Positions 36,228 through 48,550 of a stretch of DNA of 64,000 nucleotides are shown in pieces. Source of the stretch: Ephemerocybe angulata (taxonomy: Eukaryota > Basidiomycota > Agaricomycetes > Agaricales > Psathyrellaceae); assembly GCA_013368325.1 (NCBI GenBank), contig JAACJK010000165.1, positions 558,001 through 622,000 of the forward strand. Direction: 5' to 3'. Numbering within the stretch: position 1 is the first letter of the stretch; each line of letters begins with the position of its first letter. A program made the translations under genes and the position numbers. Below the pieces are notes generated by a model. It saw only the letters and a list, made by a program, of their open reading frames with translations, was not told the DNA's origin and did no database searches.

Positions 36228-36318
36228 CATCCGGCGTCGTTGGACGCTGTGGGGATTCAGACGTGTTGGGGAATCGTTGAAGTACGTAGGAACGGTGGCG
36301 ACGTAGTTGCGGCGCGTC
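36228..36318 (-). pseudogene. Second isolated Hsp70 shard
   Basis: Minus strand encodes VATVPTYFNDSP, the same ATPase-domain motif as at 33110 and 34170, then diverges. From 36320 to 37080 no gene is supported. Confidence 0.5.
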
Positions 36319-37080
36319 AACGCACACGGCTGGAGGGTCGCCGAGGACCTTGGCGGCTCCAACAGGTTGTGGAGGGTGTGCCGGAGATGTTCGAGTGCCC
36401 GGTCGACTTTGGCAGAGACGCGGAGGTAGTCGGGTCTGACTCGTAGGGTGCGGTGGTTAGCCTAGAGGAAGTTAGGTCAGGCCGTTAGAAAAGCCAGGAA
36501 AGAGGGGAAATTTTACGGTTTATGTGCTGGCAGAGGGAGGAATATCGCGGCGTTCATGGTCTTGTAACCCCCATGGCGAAGTGGGGAGAGATGTAGCGGG
36601 GCTGGGCTGGAAGTGACCGGCATTGTTGACACGAGGTGAGAGGTGCTAATCCCAGGGCAGCGTCCTCGCACCTCGTGCAGAGCGCGCGTCATTCAGGCTT
36701 TGGTGGTGGACAGGGTTGGGGAGAGGACAAAAGGCCCGCGCCTGTTGAACACTGTTCGGGCATCACGTGAGAACGGATCAGCGACGGAAGGGTCCAAGTC
36801 TTGCCCCGCGTTCCTTTCGTCTCTACCACCACCAACTGGCTACAAAGCCCGTCAATCCCAGCGCAATCTGCAGGACAGTCCTCTTGGGTACCCCTCAATT
36901 GGGGCCTTCGTGTTGTGTGCGTACTGGGATAGAGGTGAGTTCGAGTCTTTATGATGACTAAACTGATTATTCGTTTTGTAGATAAAGATGGACGTACTTT
37001 TTGACTTCGTCGTCCAGACGTCGGCTCATGCGGCCACAATCTCAGCAAGCCCTCCTCTGCGTTGACCCCCACTTTTTTTT

Positions 37081-37376
37081 GGAAGAACAACAATCGGGGA
37101 GGGAGGAGGGGATCATCCTAGTAGGGGGACACCTCTGGTGGACCAACGTACGTTAGTCCCGGTCAGATTCGACTGCACTCGCGCGTCTCTGACCTCATCG
37201 GGTTACGATCTCAGAAAGCTCTTGTCGCATGGACCCCTGTTTGTTGGCACAACGACAATTGGGAAGGGAGGAGCGGATGGTCCTAGTAGGGGACCAGCCT
37301 TTTTGTGTAGCGACGTACGTCAGTCCTGGTCGGATTTCACTGCACTCGCAAGTCTCTGACCTCATCGGGTTTCAGC
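37081..37376. repeat. Tandem duplication, two units of about 130-165 bp
   Basis: Unit 1 (37081-37207) and unit 2 (37242-37376) share AACAACAAT/CGACAATT, GGGAGGAG, CCTAGTAGGGG, ACGTACGT, AGTCC.GGTC and CTCTGACCTCATCGGGTT. Divergence is about 15%. No coding sense is apparent. Confidence 0.6.
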
Positions 37377-37604
37377 TACTACAGTAGTGCTGGGAGACGG
37401 GGCATACTCATGCATCGCGAGCCTAGAGTGTAAGTCATAAATGCTGATTATCGAGCACGACCGACAACTGACTTTTCTGTTTATATCTGAAGAGATTAAA
37501 TGGTATTATTCTTCTACACAGCTGCACTACGCACACTTGGCAATTAGATGTACATTCCAAGAAATTTCTTCCAGCCTACCGTTCCCTCCGCAACAAGTGT
37601 TCAA

Positions 37605-39660
37605 TTAGTCGACAACAGCGCCCCTTGATCGTCCGCGACGACGAACGGGCTGGTCCTCCTCGACAGGCTGGGGTTCTCCTTCCAGTTCTAAGTCGGCCCC
37701 CTTGCGCTTCTTTGGAGCTTGAGATTTGGCAGCTGGCTTGGGCCGGGCGCTTGCCTTTGCTTTCTCTGGGCGAGAAGTAGCGGGAGGCTGGGAGGTGGGT
37801 TCCGTGCCAGTGACGGGCTTCTTACTCTTCTTTCCACCCTTTTGACGACCCCGCGCTGTAGGAATGGGACGCTCGGGCTCTGGAGCGGCTCCACTATTGT
37901 CTTCGCCGCCGTTATTGTCGTTGCTGTCACCGTTACCGTCACCGCCGTCGCCGCCCTCACCGCCGTTGTCGTTGCCGATGCCCTCTCCGCCTCCTGGCAC
38001 GTTGTCTCCGCCCTCAACCTCAGAAAGCTCCTCCTCTTCCATGATCATGTCCATATGGGTGCCTTTCCCTGCGCCGATGGCCGTGTTCTGACTGTATCCA
38101 CCCGCCGGGAACTGAGCACCTCGGTAGTCGTCGTCCTCTTCGCCATCGTCATCATCGCTAAAATTCATGGCAGCAAGCGCTTCAGAAAGGTCCTCCTCCG
38201 CGCCGATGACCTCGTCGGACTCCTTCCCTACGCTATCTCCAAAGACCTGAGCCTCAAGCCAGTCAAAAGTCTCGAACATCCGCTTCTGGGATGCCGATCC
38301 ATCTTCACGACAGGCAGTCATAATGAAGTTCCTGTAGGTGTCGTAGAGCTCTTGAAAGTTGATTTTCGACTGCGCGCCAACGGTTGCGAAGGACTGGTCT
38401 GGGCCAAGGATAAAGAGTATCTAACAAAGTGATACTTGGTCAGATTTACCCAGATAGATAGAGGTGGGTGGGCGCCTACCGTAATACATGCCAGAGCAAT
38501 TAAACCTGGTGTGATCTTGTCTAGCTTCCAGAGCACTCCGAGACTGTTTCGAGCTTTGCTTCCATCTCCCGAGATCGAGGTAGGCCCAAATAGTAAAGAA
38601 CGGATAATCTGAAGATTTGTTAGCAACTGCAGGCTCTTGATGGATCCAACAAATGCAACAGCGACTGACCAGGACTATCCAAATACAACGGAAGATCAAC
38701 TTGAAGTCCTTTATCTGGTTCGGGAAGAGGAAGGGTCGAAAAAGCTGAACGCTGTTGGGTTTGCCGTCTGGAAAGGCCAAGAAACTCTTGAGGGCAGGGT
38801 GGTTACCGCGCTCCTCACTGCGGGCGACGCTGAAGATGCCAGGCGGGACATTCAAAAACTCGAAGACGTGGGGAGCTACTTTTGACCTTATCTGATTCCA
38901 GTGGCTACGCCTGAAACCGTCTGCGATACTCGCGACCTATGGAAGTGTGGTAAGCTACTCTGAACTCAAAGCCAATAAGTCTGTACTCACCTTGTCCCGG
39001 AACGCGGATGAACGTTCGATTTTCGTGTGGTATTTCTCCGGAAAGAACTCGTACAGCTCGGCTGTCTGTCCACGAAGTTTTGCTATCGACGTTAAAAAGC
39101 GGTTGGGATCGTCTGAATCCTCAGCAGGGCGAGGCTTCAGGAAGGCGGTCTTATTGACAAAGAGCTCCTGGAAGATCATGAACTTTTTTGAGAGCTGGTG
39201 GATCTCCTCGTCTTCAATCTGCTCAGGCGTCAAGTCTGCGGCTGCCCCCTTTTTCTTGCCCTTGCCCTTGTCTAACCCTTTTTTCTTGCCGCGCGATTTC
39301 AAGGTCAAGTTGTCGTTGTTCAGCTTCGCAATCTCCATCTTCAGCTTCCTCATCTCAGCCAGGGCATCTCCTAGGGCGAGCTGAGCGGTTCTGTTGTACT
39401 AAAAATCAACGATCAGGATAGTGGGGTGAGTCTCAGCCAGATATCCACAGTTTAACTACCCTTACCTTCATATAAGCATCGCGATCTGCCCACTGCCCGG
39501 GAACAGGGATCTGGAAGGTCTTTTTCAGCGCAAGAAAAGCCTCCCCGAATGTTTCGTCTTCGCCCTCTATCTCGGACGTTGGGTCTTCAGAAAGAGAGGC
39601 ATTCCCCGAAGATTCGAGGTCGGAGCCCTCCTCGTCGTCAGAGTAAACGCTGCTGGGCAT
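37605..39660 (-). CDS. DUF6698-like transposon-associated protein
   Basis: The start ATG at 39660 opens an acidic N-terminus (SDDEEGSDLESS). Introns begin at 39465 and 38990, with further ones near 38660 and 38480-38410. A Lys/Gly-rich stretch (GKGKKKGAAADLTPEQ) and a helical region precede the core NHPALKSFLAFPDGKP, LWKLDKITPGLIALACIT, LFILGPDQSF and KINFQELYDTYRNFI. That core fits the Agaricomycete DUF6698 pattern (tentative). The C-terminus is low-complexity: acidic, then a Gly/Asp/Asn run, then a basic GRQKGGKKSKK tail. The gene sits 220 bp beyond the transposase stop on the same strand and is probably the element's second protein. Its function is unknown; DNA or chromatin binding is inferred from composition only. 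Confidence 0.6.
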
Positions 39661-39880
39661 GGAGTGAGAGGAAGAGCGCTGGCCTTGGGAGGCACGATGA
39701 GGGGTGGCTGAGGGGCAAATGAGAAAATGGTGGGTACTTTAAAAGGCTATCCCTCCTGACTCATGTCGTTCCCAAACTTGTAAGGTTGGCGGCTTCTTCT
39801 GAGTCTAATTGAACGATCAAACGCGACGGGTTGCTTGGAACTTTGGATAATATTGATGAGAAAACACACGTGTATTGCCC

Positions 39881-42800
39881 CTATTCTATCATCTTCCACA
39901 TCTCTCGAATCCGCAGAAACATATCACCGTCCGATAGGTCAAATACAAAATACTCTCCTATGGGGTCATCAAAAACAGGCACTAGAAGAACCCCCCGTAT
40001 AATCGATCGTGCTAGAATTACAGAGTATGTTCCTCGAGGAGCTGATCGGACGCGGAACAGGCCCAAAGGTCGGTCCTTCTTCCGTTGGGCAGCGGAAACC
40101 GGTCGCTGGTAGAGCTCGACAAATGCGAGAGGGATTGAATCTTCAAAACTTGGGTGTTCCACGGTAAATAGCGCTCCCAGTCTTGCAAAGACAGCGGGAT
40201 TACCATGGCCGGTATTCACAAGAACGGCGTCGTATCTTGGTGCACCATTGAAGTCATCGTTGCATCGAAGCCGGTCGACTTCCGCCTCCCAAGAGACCGC
40301 GCACTCATAAGTAGTCTTGAGGTAGCGGTATTCATGAATCTGACCCTCGCTGTTAGCAAATCGGAATCCCATATTAGTACAAGAGAATTTTGGAGCTTAC
40401 CTTGGTATTAGGATCGCTTGTATCATACTCGGCTGGGATGCCGGGTAGCTCAGCACCTTCTGCTTTAAAGAAAAGATCCAGACTTCTAGCAAAGGTATTG
40501 AATCGGGGGTCGTTCTTGTGGCTCGCGCAGAAGTCTTGAAGGGGGACGGCTTTCCGAGATGACCCAAGCGAAATATTACCGTAAGTGCGTGGCGCTTCAG
40601 ATCGTTGTTTCTTTGCCTTCTTCGAGGGTTCCTGCTGAGGCTCGGCTGCGTGTTCTTCAGCACCAGCTTCAGGCAGTTGTGGGTCCTCGCTGTCGATAAG
40701 GTCTCCTTTCCCATCAAAGACTTGTATCAAGTTGCGAATATATGCAGCAGTGTACGCCCAGTGTTCTAACTGCAATATCTGCAAGTAGAGTAGCGTGTGT
40801 TAGTGCTAAACCTGCAAAAAGTTAGAATAGCAATACTAACCTTCTTTTCGACATTCTTGAAATTAGTCATGTATAGATAAAATGCTTTCAAGATACGGTG
40901 CATCGATTCGAACACCTTGGTATTTGTGTTTCTTGTAACCCCTTTCAACCAGATGTCGCGGACGAGGTGGAGGTGCATATGCATCTTCGGAAAGTTCCAG
41001 TTCTTGCTGCTTTCAGGATCAAGGTCTATATACACCTGATAGGATGTGTGTATCAGATATCTCGCAGGGCGGTTGCATGGCGTCTCAGCTGCTGCTCACC
41101 TGCAATTCCTTCTCAAAGGCCGCTAGTTCATTGCTAATCATCTCGATTGTTTCCTTGCTATGATTCGTAAAAGATGCGAGGGTATCAAGATTGACGAAGT
41201 GGCGAATGACCCTTAGAAGCTGGTTTCCAATCTTGTCACTAGGGCCAAAGATATTGAAGGCTATGTAGAGACAGATCTGGGTGCCAGCAGCCAAACAGTT
41301 AGTTTAAATCTTGTGGTTGATTCGTCAGAATATCTAAAATGCCACCTCACCTTCATAAGATCCTCATTCTTATTTCCATCTTGAAACTTTGTACTTAGAA
41401 CCTTCGTGAAATGCGTAAGTCCATTCCATGAAGGAAGGCTGCGCGCTCTGAGAAGCCAAATGTTAGAGAACGCACACACATTTGTGAATCAAGATTGCTA
41501 ACCTCTCCTCCAAAATTCTCAGTTGAAGCGGCTTTTTACCATACTTCCGCTCAAGGTAACTGAGAAGATGAGTCCAGAGATGCTTTGCACCAAGTCCGTT
41601 TGCATAGCTGTGAAGACGGTCGAAGGAGAGGGCGTCAAACGGATTTGAATTTGCAACCGTTGCAAAGGCGTTCTGCAAGTCACTTGTCAATACCAAAGCA
41701 TTCAGTGAATACGTCTACTTACCCTCACAGGCCGGAGGCTCTGACACTTGAGATGCTTATTAGCCTCAGAGGCAGATGTCATCTTCTTTGCAGCAATGAC
41801 GAGCTCTTCTGTTTCAATGATATCCCTAATCCCATACTGTTTCGTCAGAACAGTTAACTGATCTTTAGGAACGAGACAGATGGGACATGGAAACTGGCTA
41901 TTGAACCCTCGGATATTTGCCATGGTACATCTGCAAGAAGGGAGAGCAAGATATATTAGCATTGCAATCAAAACTCTGAGTTTCGGTAGTACTTACTGCT
42001 CCTCATAGTCGGCGGACAGAATGAGAATGAACGGGAATAGCCACCGCTCAATACCATCTCCACACTTGACCCAGCAACCGTCCTTCCCATGCTTCAATAT
42101 GCTTTCTAGTAGCTTTCCAAGGCATCCATGCCATACAATCCGTTTATAATCCGCAAATGCTGTGTCCGATGTGTCCTTCTGTTTGTCAGCCTCTTCAATC
42201 TAGGAAAGGCGCCATAAGATCCTGATTCTCAAAGATGGGAGAATCCTCGTTAATTGAAATCAACTTACGACTGGTAGCCATCCCACAATGCGTCCACCCC
42301 CAAGTTTCTCTTCTCCCCCATTTCGGATGAATACTGGTAAATTGACTATGTTGGCGTAAACAGGGTGAGCTTTTTTCCCTCCAAACGTGGACATCTCAGT
42401 CTTATCAGCATAGAGAGTAAATCCTAAAGGCTTCCCGTCAACTTTTGTGCCATCTGCAAAGGTGTGGGTAGGTAGAGTTGACTGCGAAAAGAGGTAAGTC
42501 TACGGTGCAAGAAACTGGTAACACTGGCATGGGCATACCTGAACGTCGTAGAAGCGATCAGCAGTCCACGGCTCATTGATAAAACGAACCCATTCTTCCT
42601 TCTCAGAATCAAATCGGAATAGTTTCTGGGCATCCCACTCAAAGAAAGGCGCCAGAGTTGGGTCTTGGACAAGATCAAGCGCCCAGTCCCAAAGAGACCG
42701 GCAATAGAATTCATGTTCCATCGTCTCGCCCTTGTACTCGGCTTCAACAGTGTGAGGTTGCATCTAAGACCAAAGTAATTGGAATTATCAATCTGTATCT

Positions 42801-43743
42801 GAGTCTGACAGCGATAACGAAGACAAGCGCCTCATGTACTCTAGGTTACAATACTGAAGACAACATACCGGAGTCAATAAATGCGAAGCCTCATCCCAAG
42901 TACGAGAAAGATCGGTGTAGTCTCTGAAGTGAAGAGTGTCTTCACCATCCATGCATCGCTGAAATATGTTGAGGAAAGAAGTGATTTGGTTCTGGTTTAG
43001 GCAGCACTTCAACGCCAGCTCCGAGAACTCGAAGTCGGCGCGAGACTTGAACGGATACCAGGGATCGTGCTTTTTCTCTGGGCTGATAGGTGTTGATCGG
43101 CGCTGGCGGCGGTATTCTTCAAATGCGTCAAGGCGCCGAGGCTTTCCCGAATTAGGGTGGTACTCGGTGCGGATATCGTCGGCTTGGGGGGCACGAGGCT
43201 CAGCTATCGGGGTTGCAGTCCCCGAGCCGGCACTGGAAGTTGACCTGGGGGTGGGCGTTGAGGGTGCCGGTGACCCAGCGGGGCCAGCGCCCACGGCTCC
43301 ATGCTGGGCTGCAATCATTGGGTTAGTTTATGGGAGATACGCAAGGTTTTCGAGAGGACACAAACCTCGTGGGACGCCTCCTGTACGTCTAGCACCAGAA
43401 CCTGCACTCCGAGATCCTCCTTGGGTAGCTACTGGAGTTTGACTTGAAGCTCCTGCGCGTGTCGGACGCTTCTCCCATGCCTTGACCTTGGCTGGGCGAT
43501 CAGGTCCTGATAGGGAATGTTAGAAAGTGAGAGGGAATGCTGAGGAACGGAGAGCGTACTTTTGTCAGGCTCTGTGCTCAGCCCGGCCTCAAGTTCTTTC
43601 ATGAGCTTTTCCTCCTCTCGGCGCTCATCTAGCTTCTTTTGACATGACCGAGTGTGCTGAGCGATATCCTTGAACGTCTTCCTGCAGTCGGGGCATTCAA
43701 CCCCATCATCTTGATCCTGGGCGTTAATTTGGGCCTTAGGCAT
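39881..43743 (-). CDS. Plavaka-type transposase
   Basis: A multi-exon gene on the minus strand. The N-terminus carries a Cys/His finger (VECPDCRKTFKDIAQHTRSC), then a Pro/Ser-rich linker. Family landmarks follow in order: TEYHPNSGKPRR, DPWYPFKSRADFEFSELALK, RPLWDWALDLVQDPTL-type SLWDWALDLVQDPTLAPFF, NEPWTADRFYDVQ, FTLYADKTEMSTFG, GGGRIVGWLPV, ILILSADYEEQCTMANIRG, FPCPICLVP, FDALSFDRLHSYANGLGAKH, NFPKMHMHLHLVRDIWLKGV, RYLKTTYECAVSWE, FARLGALFTVEH and RSIIRGVLLVPVFDD near the end. The acidic residues in YADKTE and LSADYEE are candidates for catalysis (inference). At least ten short introns are needed. No internal stop was noticed in the exons compared, so it may be functional. Confidence 0.8.
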
Positions 43744-44033
43744 GGCAGTTGGGGAGTATTAACAAGGTACAGTAGGTGTAGAGAAGGATATAGTACAAAG
43801 GGGGCGTTGGGCTGCCTGTGATGGTGTTTGTGGAGACGAAACGAGAGAGGTGATGCTAAAACACAGTTACAACACTGCTGGCACGTTTGGCTCGGCTCCG
43901 GGCGGGTGTTTTAACATATTGAGAAAGCCGGACGGCGCTGGAACCCGTTGAAGCGGTCTGCGGCCCCGGACGGCCAGCTATTACTGGATTAAGACCCACT
44001 TTGACAGCCGTCCAACTCAGCTGGCGTTAAAAC

Positions 44034-44055
44034 CGCCGGGCGAAAAGTTCCGACA
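44034..44055 (-). repeat. Right terminal inverted repeat (candidate)
   Basis: On the minus strand TGTCGGAACTTTTCGCCC, matching the left end over its first eight bases. The 150 bp inside (43890-44033) has GGACGGC, GCGGC and TTAAAAC motifs like those near the left end. Confidence 0.45.
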
Positions 44056-44500
44056 AAGGTACTCCTAGTCGCGCCGTGGATGTGCTGAGGACCATCTTCC
44101 CTGACTATTGAGCAGTGGGCCCGGAGTTAACGTTGGCGAGCGGTACGAGGACACCGGAGCGGTGAGAGATTGGTCAGAGGGCGGAGCGGCGAGGTAGATG
44201 AGCTCGTCGAGGGCGGTGCTAAGGCGTAGAGGTGGAGGGGCATGGAGAACGGTGAGATGTCGATCATCGTAGCAGGCGCCAAAGCGTCACCCGAATCTCT
44301 GGCATGGAGGTAAGAGCCCAACACTGACGGCTCGTGTTAGTTCAGTGAGTCAGGGAGAGCCCCCAAGGTGGACTTACCAGGGCAGATACAACGTAGTTAT
44401 GGTTTGAAAGAGAGAAGGTCGCGGTGTTTCGTCAAGCGACGCTGTCGGTGTGGCGTCCCACGGCCGGCACTCTTCGTTGGGCTCAGACGCGTCTTTACCA
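44056..44500. repeat. Dispersed repeat copy R5, right part
   Basis: Resumes R1 from about position 218: TAGTCGCGCC (44066), GGAG-TAA-GTTGG (44115), GGCGCC with ATCTCTGGCATGG (44293), CTCGTGTTAG (44331) and TTACCAGGGC (44376). From 44500 to 45400 I see no gene. Confidence 0.5.
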
Positions 44501-45439
44501 TGAACCACGATGTTGCTCTCGAGTTTCGACATCGACGTCGACGTCAGATGAATCCTAAGTCTTGGTGACCCATTTTCTCTTCTGATAGTCCACGCTAGGT
44601 ATGGTCAACGCTCCAGAAGGGATTTCTTTGTTGGGTATGGCAATCCGTCAGCGTGCTTGAGCATGCGATATAGCGATGACTGAGAGGTGAGTTTCTCTTT
44701 TTCCTATCTCACCTTCTGCGCTTGCTTACCTTGACTTGGCCAGTAAGAGTCGGCTCGATTGAATAGCTTCTCGCCCGCTCCGCAGAAATCGTCTATTTCG
44801 CCAACTCTTTCATGGAACCCACTCAAATTGCATCGGCGCGTCGACGTCATCTTCATCTTCGGCCGGCCTCACCATCCACTGCGGCCCATGTCCAGCTTCG
44901 AAGGCGTGTAATTACCAGGAGTCGTGGGGTTTCGGCGGCGTCTAGCTATGAAGTCGTCATGGTATCCCTTGGTGAGTGTTCTTGCACGGTTTCCCTCGTT
45001 TCTTTCCTTCAGCTGCACCGTTTTCCCGTCCCCTGGAGCGTTATGTGGCTTCTACACGGGTTCTGCAATGTCTGTGGAGCTGCCACACCTGTTGCTCGAG
45101 CCTCGAGGGCCCCGTGCGGCGTTGCGACAGGCCGAAACGTGGCGTGCTGCTAATTAGGCGCCCAATGTGACCGTGTTTGGATTGGGACCCCACCGTCTCT
45201 GCTGAGTCCCAAGTTAACTCAATGCTAACGCAAACCCCTTTCTAGCTGTCGGCGGGCTATCTGCTTTGCCTACCTATAGTTGAACACCCCGAATGCACGT
45301 CTGTATGTCTATCTACTCTATTAACGTCGTGCCCTCCTGTCACGTTCCGCATTTTCATTTCGCTTCCCAATCGGTTCACGGGTATTCATGCCGATGTAAG
45401 TATGATATGCACGAGGGTTAGTCGCCTCATGTTGGCTGG

Positions 45440-45449
45440 TATATCACAG
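45440..45449 (+). promoter_or_regulatory. Core promoter of ankyrin gene C
   Basis: TATATCACAG 73 nt before the ATG at 45513, in a CGCCTCATG context shared with gene A. Confidence 0.5.
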
Positions 45450-45512
45450 AGAGATCCGTCTGCGCCTCGTTTTCCCATTCTTCACTTCACTCTTACCATT
45501 TGTCCGTCCACT

Positions 45513-48500
45513 ATGTCGACGGACGATTGCATCCCTGGAAATCCAGACATCGCTGGCGTCGGCGTTCGTATCGCGATCTACGTCCAAACCCTCCTATGCT
45601 TTTTCCCGGCTATTTGGGCGCTGCTCGACGGGAAGGTTTCGCAGGGCGAATTGGACGCCGCCGAGAATCAGGCCACGACGAACCTCGTCCTCGCTTTTGC
45701 AATCCTCATCTCCTCCATCGTCCAGGCTCAGACACTCGGTTTAACGAACTACCACGCCAGCATCGTCCTCAATATGTCCTGGCTCAACAATACCAACGCG
45801 TTCATCTATTTTCTTCTCTACATTCAACATAAGAGTCAAGCAGGCGTTCTGGGGCGGGTTTCCCCTACCTGGCGTGCGTGGGCTCAACATGTTCGGGAAT
45901 TGGTTGTCTCTGTCGTTCACCGCGGTGAGTACCGATGTTTTTCATCTTTCAGTTGAAGAATCTAAACCGCTTCGCGACAGGAACTGCAAGCTCAAATCAG
46001 ACGAGTGCTGGCTCAAATGCAGAACTCGGTCAGATGAAAGGCGCAGACGCTACCTCGATTCGGAGTGGTGCCGAGCGAACTCAGACAGGTGAGACGGGAC
46101 TTTTCTTCCTGAAGCAATGTGAATACTCATCGGACGGATGCAGAAGGTCTGCAGGGCCATGACGACTATGCACGGGTGGGCGCGAAGCTTCTCGTCAAGC
46201 GCTTCGTACTGCTCTTGGGCTCGTTACACCTCAGTCTCATGGCCGGTCTCGGGCTGTGGCTCTGGAGCAACATTCGGACGTTCGGAGAAGGGCAGGATGC
46301 TGCGAACGACTGTGCGGCGAAGCACGCGCTGCTCGCGATCTTGGGAAAACATGTCCCGTTCGCCTCGGAGGCACTCCGCATTGTCTCGTTGGCTATCTAC
46401 GCGATATTTCTCGTCCCCGGAGTCAACCTCCTCCTTCCGATTGTGGTCTTCCTTGGGTTTTATCATCTTCACCAAGTTGTCCCGATTCCAAAGGTCGCAG
46501 GCTCTGGAGAGACACCCGACTCCTATATTCACCGTTCGAGGTTCTGGTTTTGGATTCGCCGTGCATCCAACACCATCGTGCAGCGTTGGGCCATCCTTCC
46601 ACCATGTATCGGTCTACTCTTCCTGTTAGCCATCAATGTCGTCTTCATCATCGATATTGAGCTTGCGCTGAAGCAAAATGCGGGCCTCCAGGGGGGGTAG
46701 TGATCACCACGGGTTAACCCCGGGTGGAAATGCCCTGACCCGCACCCGACCCGCGCCCTAACCCTAGCCGTAACCCGCGGGTCAACCCGGTTAAAACGAG
46801 CCCAAAAACATCCAGATCGGATAAGAAATGGGCTAGATAGGATGGAAATGAATAGTAGTACTCATTTCTATCCTATCTTGCCCAGATCTCGTCCGTTTTG
46901 GACGTTCTTGGGCTCGTTTTGAAGGGCACGGGTTGGGAAAGGCCAACCCGCACCCCACCCAAGCCGGGTTCAACCCCGTAACCCGCGCGGGTTTCTCAAC
47001 CCCTGCCTATCACTAAGGGGGGGAACGAAGCCGAGTGGGGATTCGGTCAGATTCTGGCGATGCTCTTGTTGTTCATGCCTCTCCGCGATCTCGCCGAAAC
47101 GATTCTCGCTCGCAGGATGAAGCAGCGACAGAAGGATTTGGATATGGGTCTCGGGGGTGCTATCAATGCAAAGGACCGGAGCATGGTACGAACCTGGATT
47201 GCAAGGGGAGCAAATCCAAATGCAAAATTTGAGGGTATGTCGATCCATGGTTGACTTTAGCCGGTTGGCAGTGACTAATCAATGCATATAGGGGATATAT
47301 CCGCAATGCATATGGCTTGCAATCTCGAAGATTTGGACCTCATCAGAAGCCTATTAGAAGCAGGGGCGGATCCAAATACAAAAGGTATGCTCCAACGAGT
47401 GTAACTTGTGCATGCACTTATCGTCTAGATAGATGGGTGTAGGAGAGACACGTATATGGTCGCCAGTGATAATGCAAATTGTCTTCGGCTCCTCAATAAA
47501 GTGGAGAGGGGGTCATTAGGTTTGAAAATTAACATACTCTCAGCTATGTACTGGCAATCTGATTCTCTGATGTAGATGGGGTCCAGGCTCTCGTTCAAGC
47601 AGCAGAAAATGGCTATGGAGCCGCAGTCAAGCTTCTTCTTCCATCTCTAGAAATCAATCCTGAAGACCGTCAGGTACATGCTTTTCTCTAATATTATACA
47701 CGGGTTTAGTCTAAGGTAGGATTGCAAATTACCTTTAACCTTGAAGAATCTCTTTGAGGCGCTTTCGGGCCTCAATGTCAACGCAAGAAACAACGGGAGA
47801 ACAGCTTTATTTTCCGCCCTCAACAAGGCCCAGAAATTTGAAGCCATCATCAAGTTCCTTCTTACCGCGCCTGGGATCGACGTCAACGCGCCCGACACCA
47901 GTGGGATGACACCCTTGACCTTTGCGGCCAGGGATGGCCATGAAGCTGTTGTCAAGCTCCTTCTCGCTGCACCTGGGATCGAGGTCAACACGCCAAGCAT
48001 CGGAAGGCAGACACCCTTGAGTCTTGCGGCTGAGCACGGCTACGAAGCAGTTGTCAAGTTCCTCCTCGCCGCACGTGGAATCAACGTCAACGCGCCAAAC
48101 ACCGATGGGTGGACACCCTTGCGTTTTGCGGCTCAGAACGGCCATGAAGCTGTTGTCAAGCTCCTTCTTGCCGCACCTGGGATCAACATCAACGCTCCAG
48201 ACGCCAGTGGGAGGACACCCTTGTCTTTTGCGGCTGAGTACGGCCGCGAGGCTGTTGTCAAGCTCCTTCTCGCCGCGCCTGGAATCCACGTCAACGCGCC
48301 AAGCACCAAGGGGATGACACCCTTGAGCTTTGCAGCAAAGAATGGGCGCGTAGCTATTCTCGAGCTCCTTCTCACCGCGCCTGGGATCAACGTCAACGCA
48401 CCAGACAACGACGGGTGGACGCCCTTGCGTTTTGCGGCTCAGAACGGCCATGAAGCTGTTGTCAAGCTCCTTCTCGCCGCGCCTGGAATCGACGTCAACG

Positions 48501-48550
48501 CACCAAACAAGTACGGGTGGACGCCCTTGCAGCCGATGGTGTCGAAATGA
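45513..48550 (+). pseudogene. Ankyrin membrane protein, paralogue C, disrupted by a MITE
   Basis: The N-terminal block (IPGNPDIAGVGVRIAIYVQ) and second hydrophobic block (LGSLHLSLMAGLGLWLW, LFLLAINVVFIIDIEL) match genes A and B. Exon 1 ends at 45925 and the linker exons are variable. The coding sequence runs to LQGG at 46697 and hits TAG, the first three bases of a hAT-type MITE (46698-47015). Past it the frame resumes as NEAEWGFGQ, exactly where A has KDEAEWGFGQ. The array has about eight ankyrin units with highly similar DNA. It ends abruptly after NKYGWTPLQ and a stop at 48550, without the TALTWAAFRG unit that closes A and B, because unrelated repeat sequence begins near 48530. Apart from these two lesions the frame is well kept, so inactivation is recent. 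Confidence 0.8.
46698..47015. mobile_element. hAT-type foldback MITE (318 bp)
   Basis: The termini are TAGTGAT and ATCACTA, matching the hAT start pattern TAxxG. They are flanked by a perfect 8-bp duplication AGGGGGGG at 46690-46697 and 47016-47023. The whole element is a long imperfect palindrome: GAGCCCAAAAAC (46799) pairs with the region before GGGCTC (46911), and GATAGGATGGAAATGA (46846) with TCATTTCTATCCTATC (46862). The outer arms are rich in GGGTT/AACCC. It has no coding capacity. The 8-bp duplication supports hAT transposase mobilisation. Confidence 0.88.

Noticed and set aside
36643..37359. Several short open frames upstream of the DUF6698 gene
   Set aside because: No splice-supported extension, no domain, and they overlap the tandem duplication.
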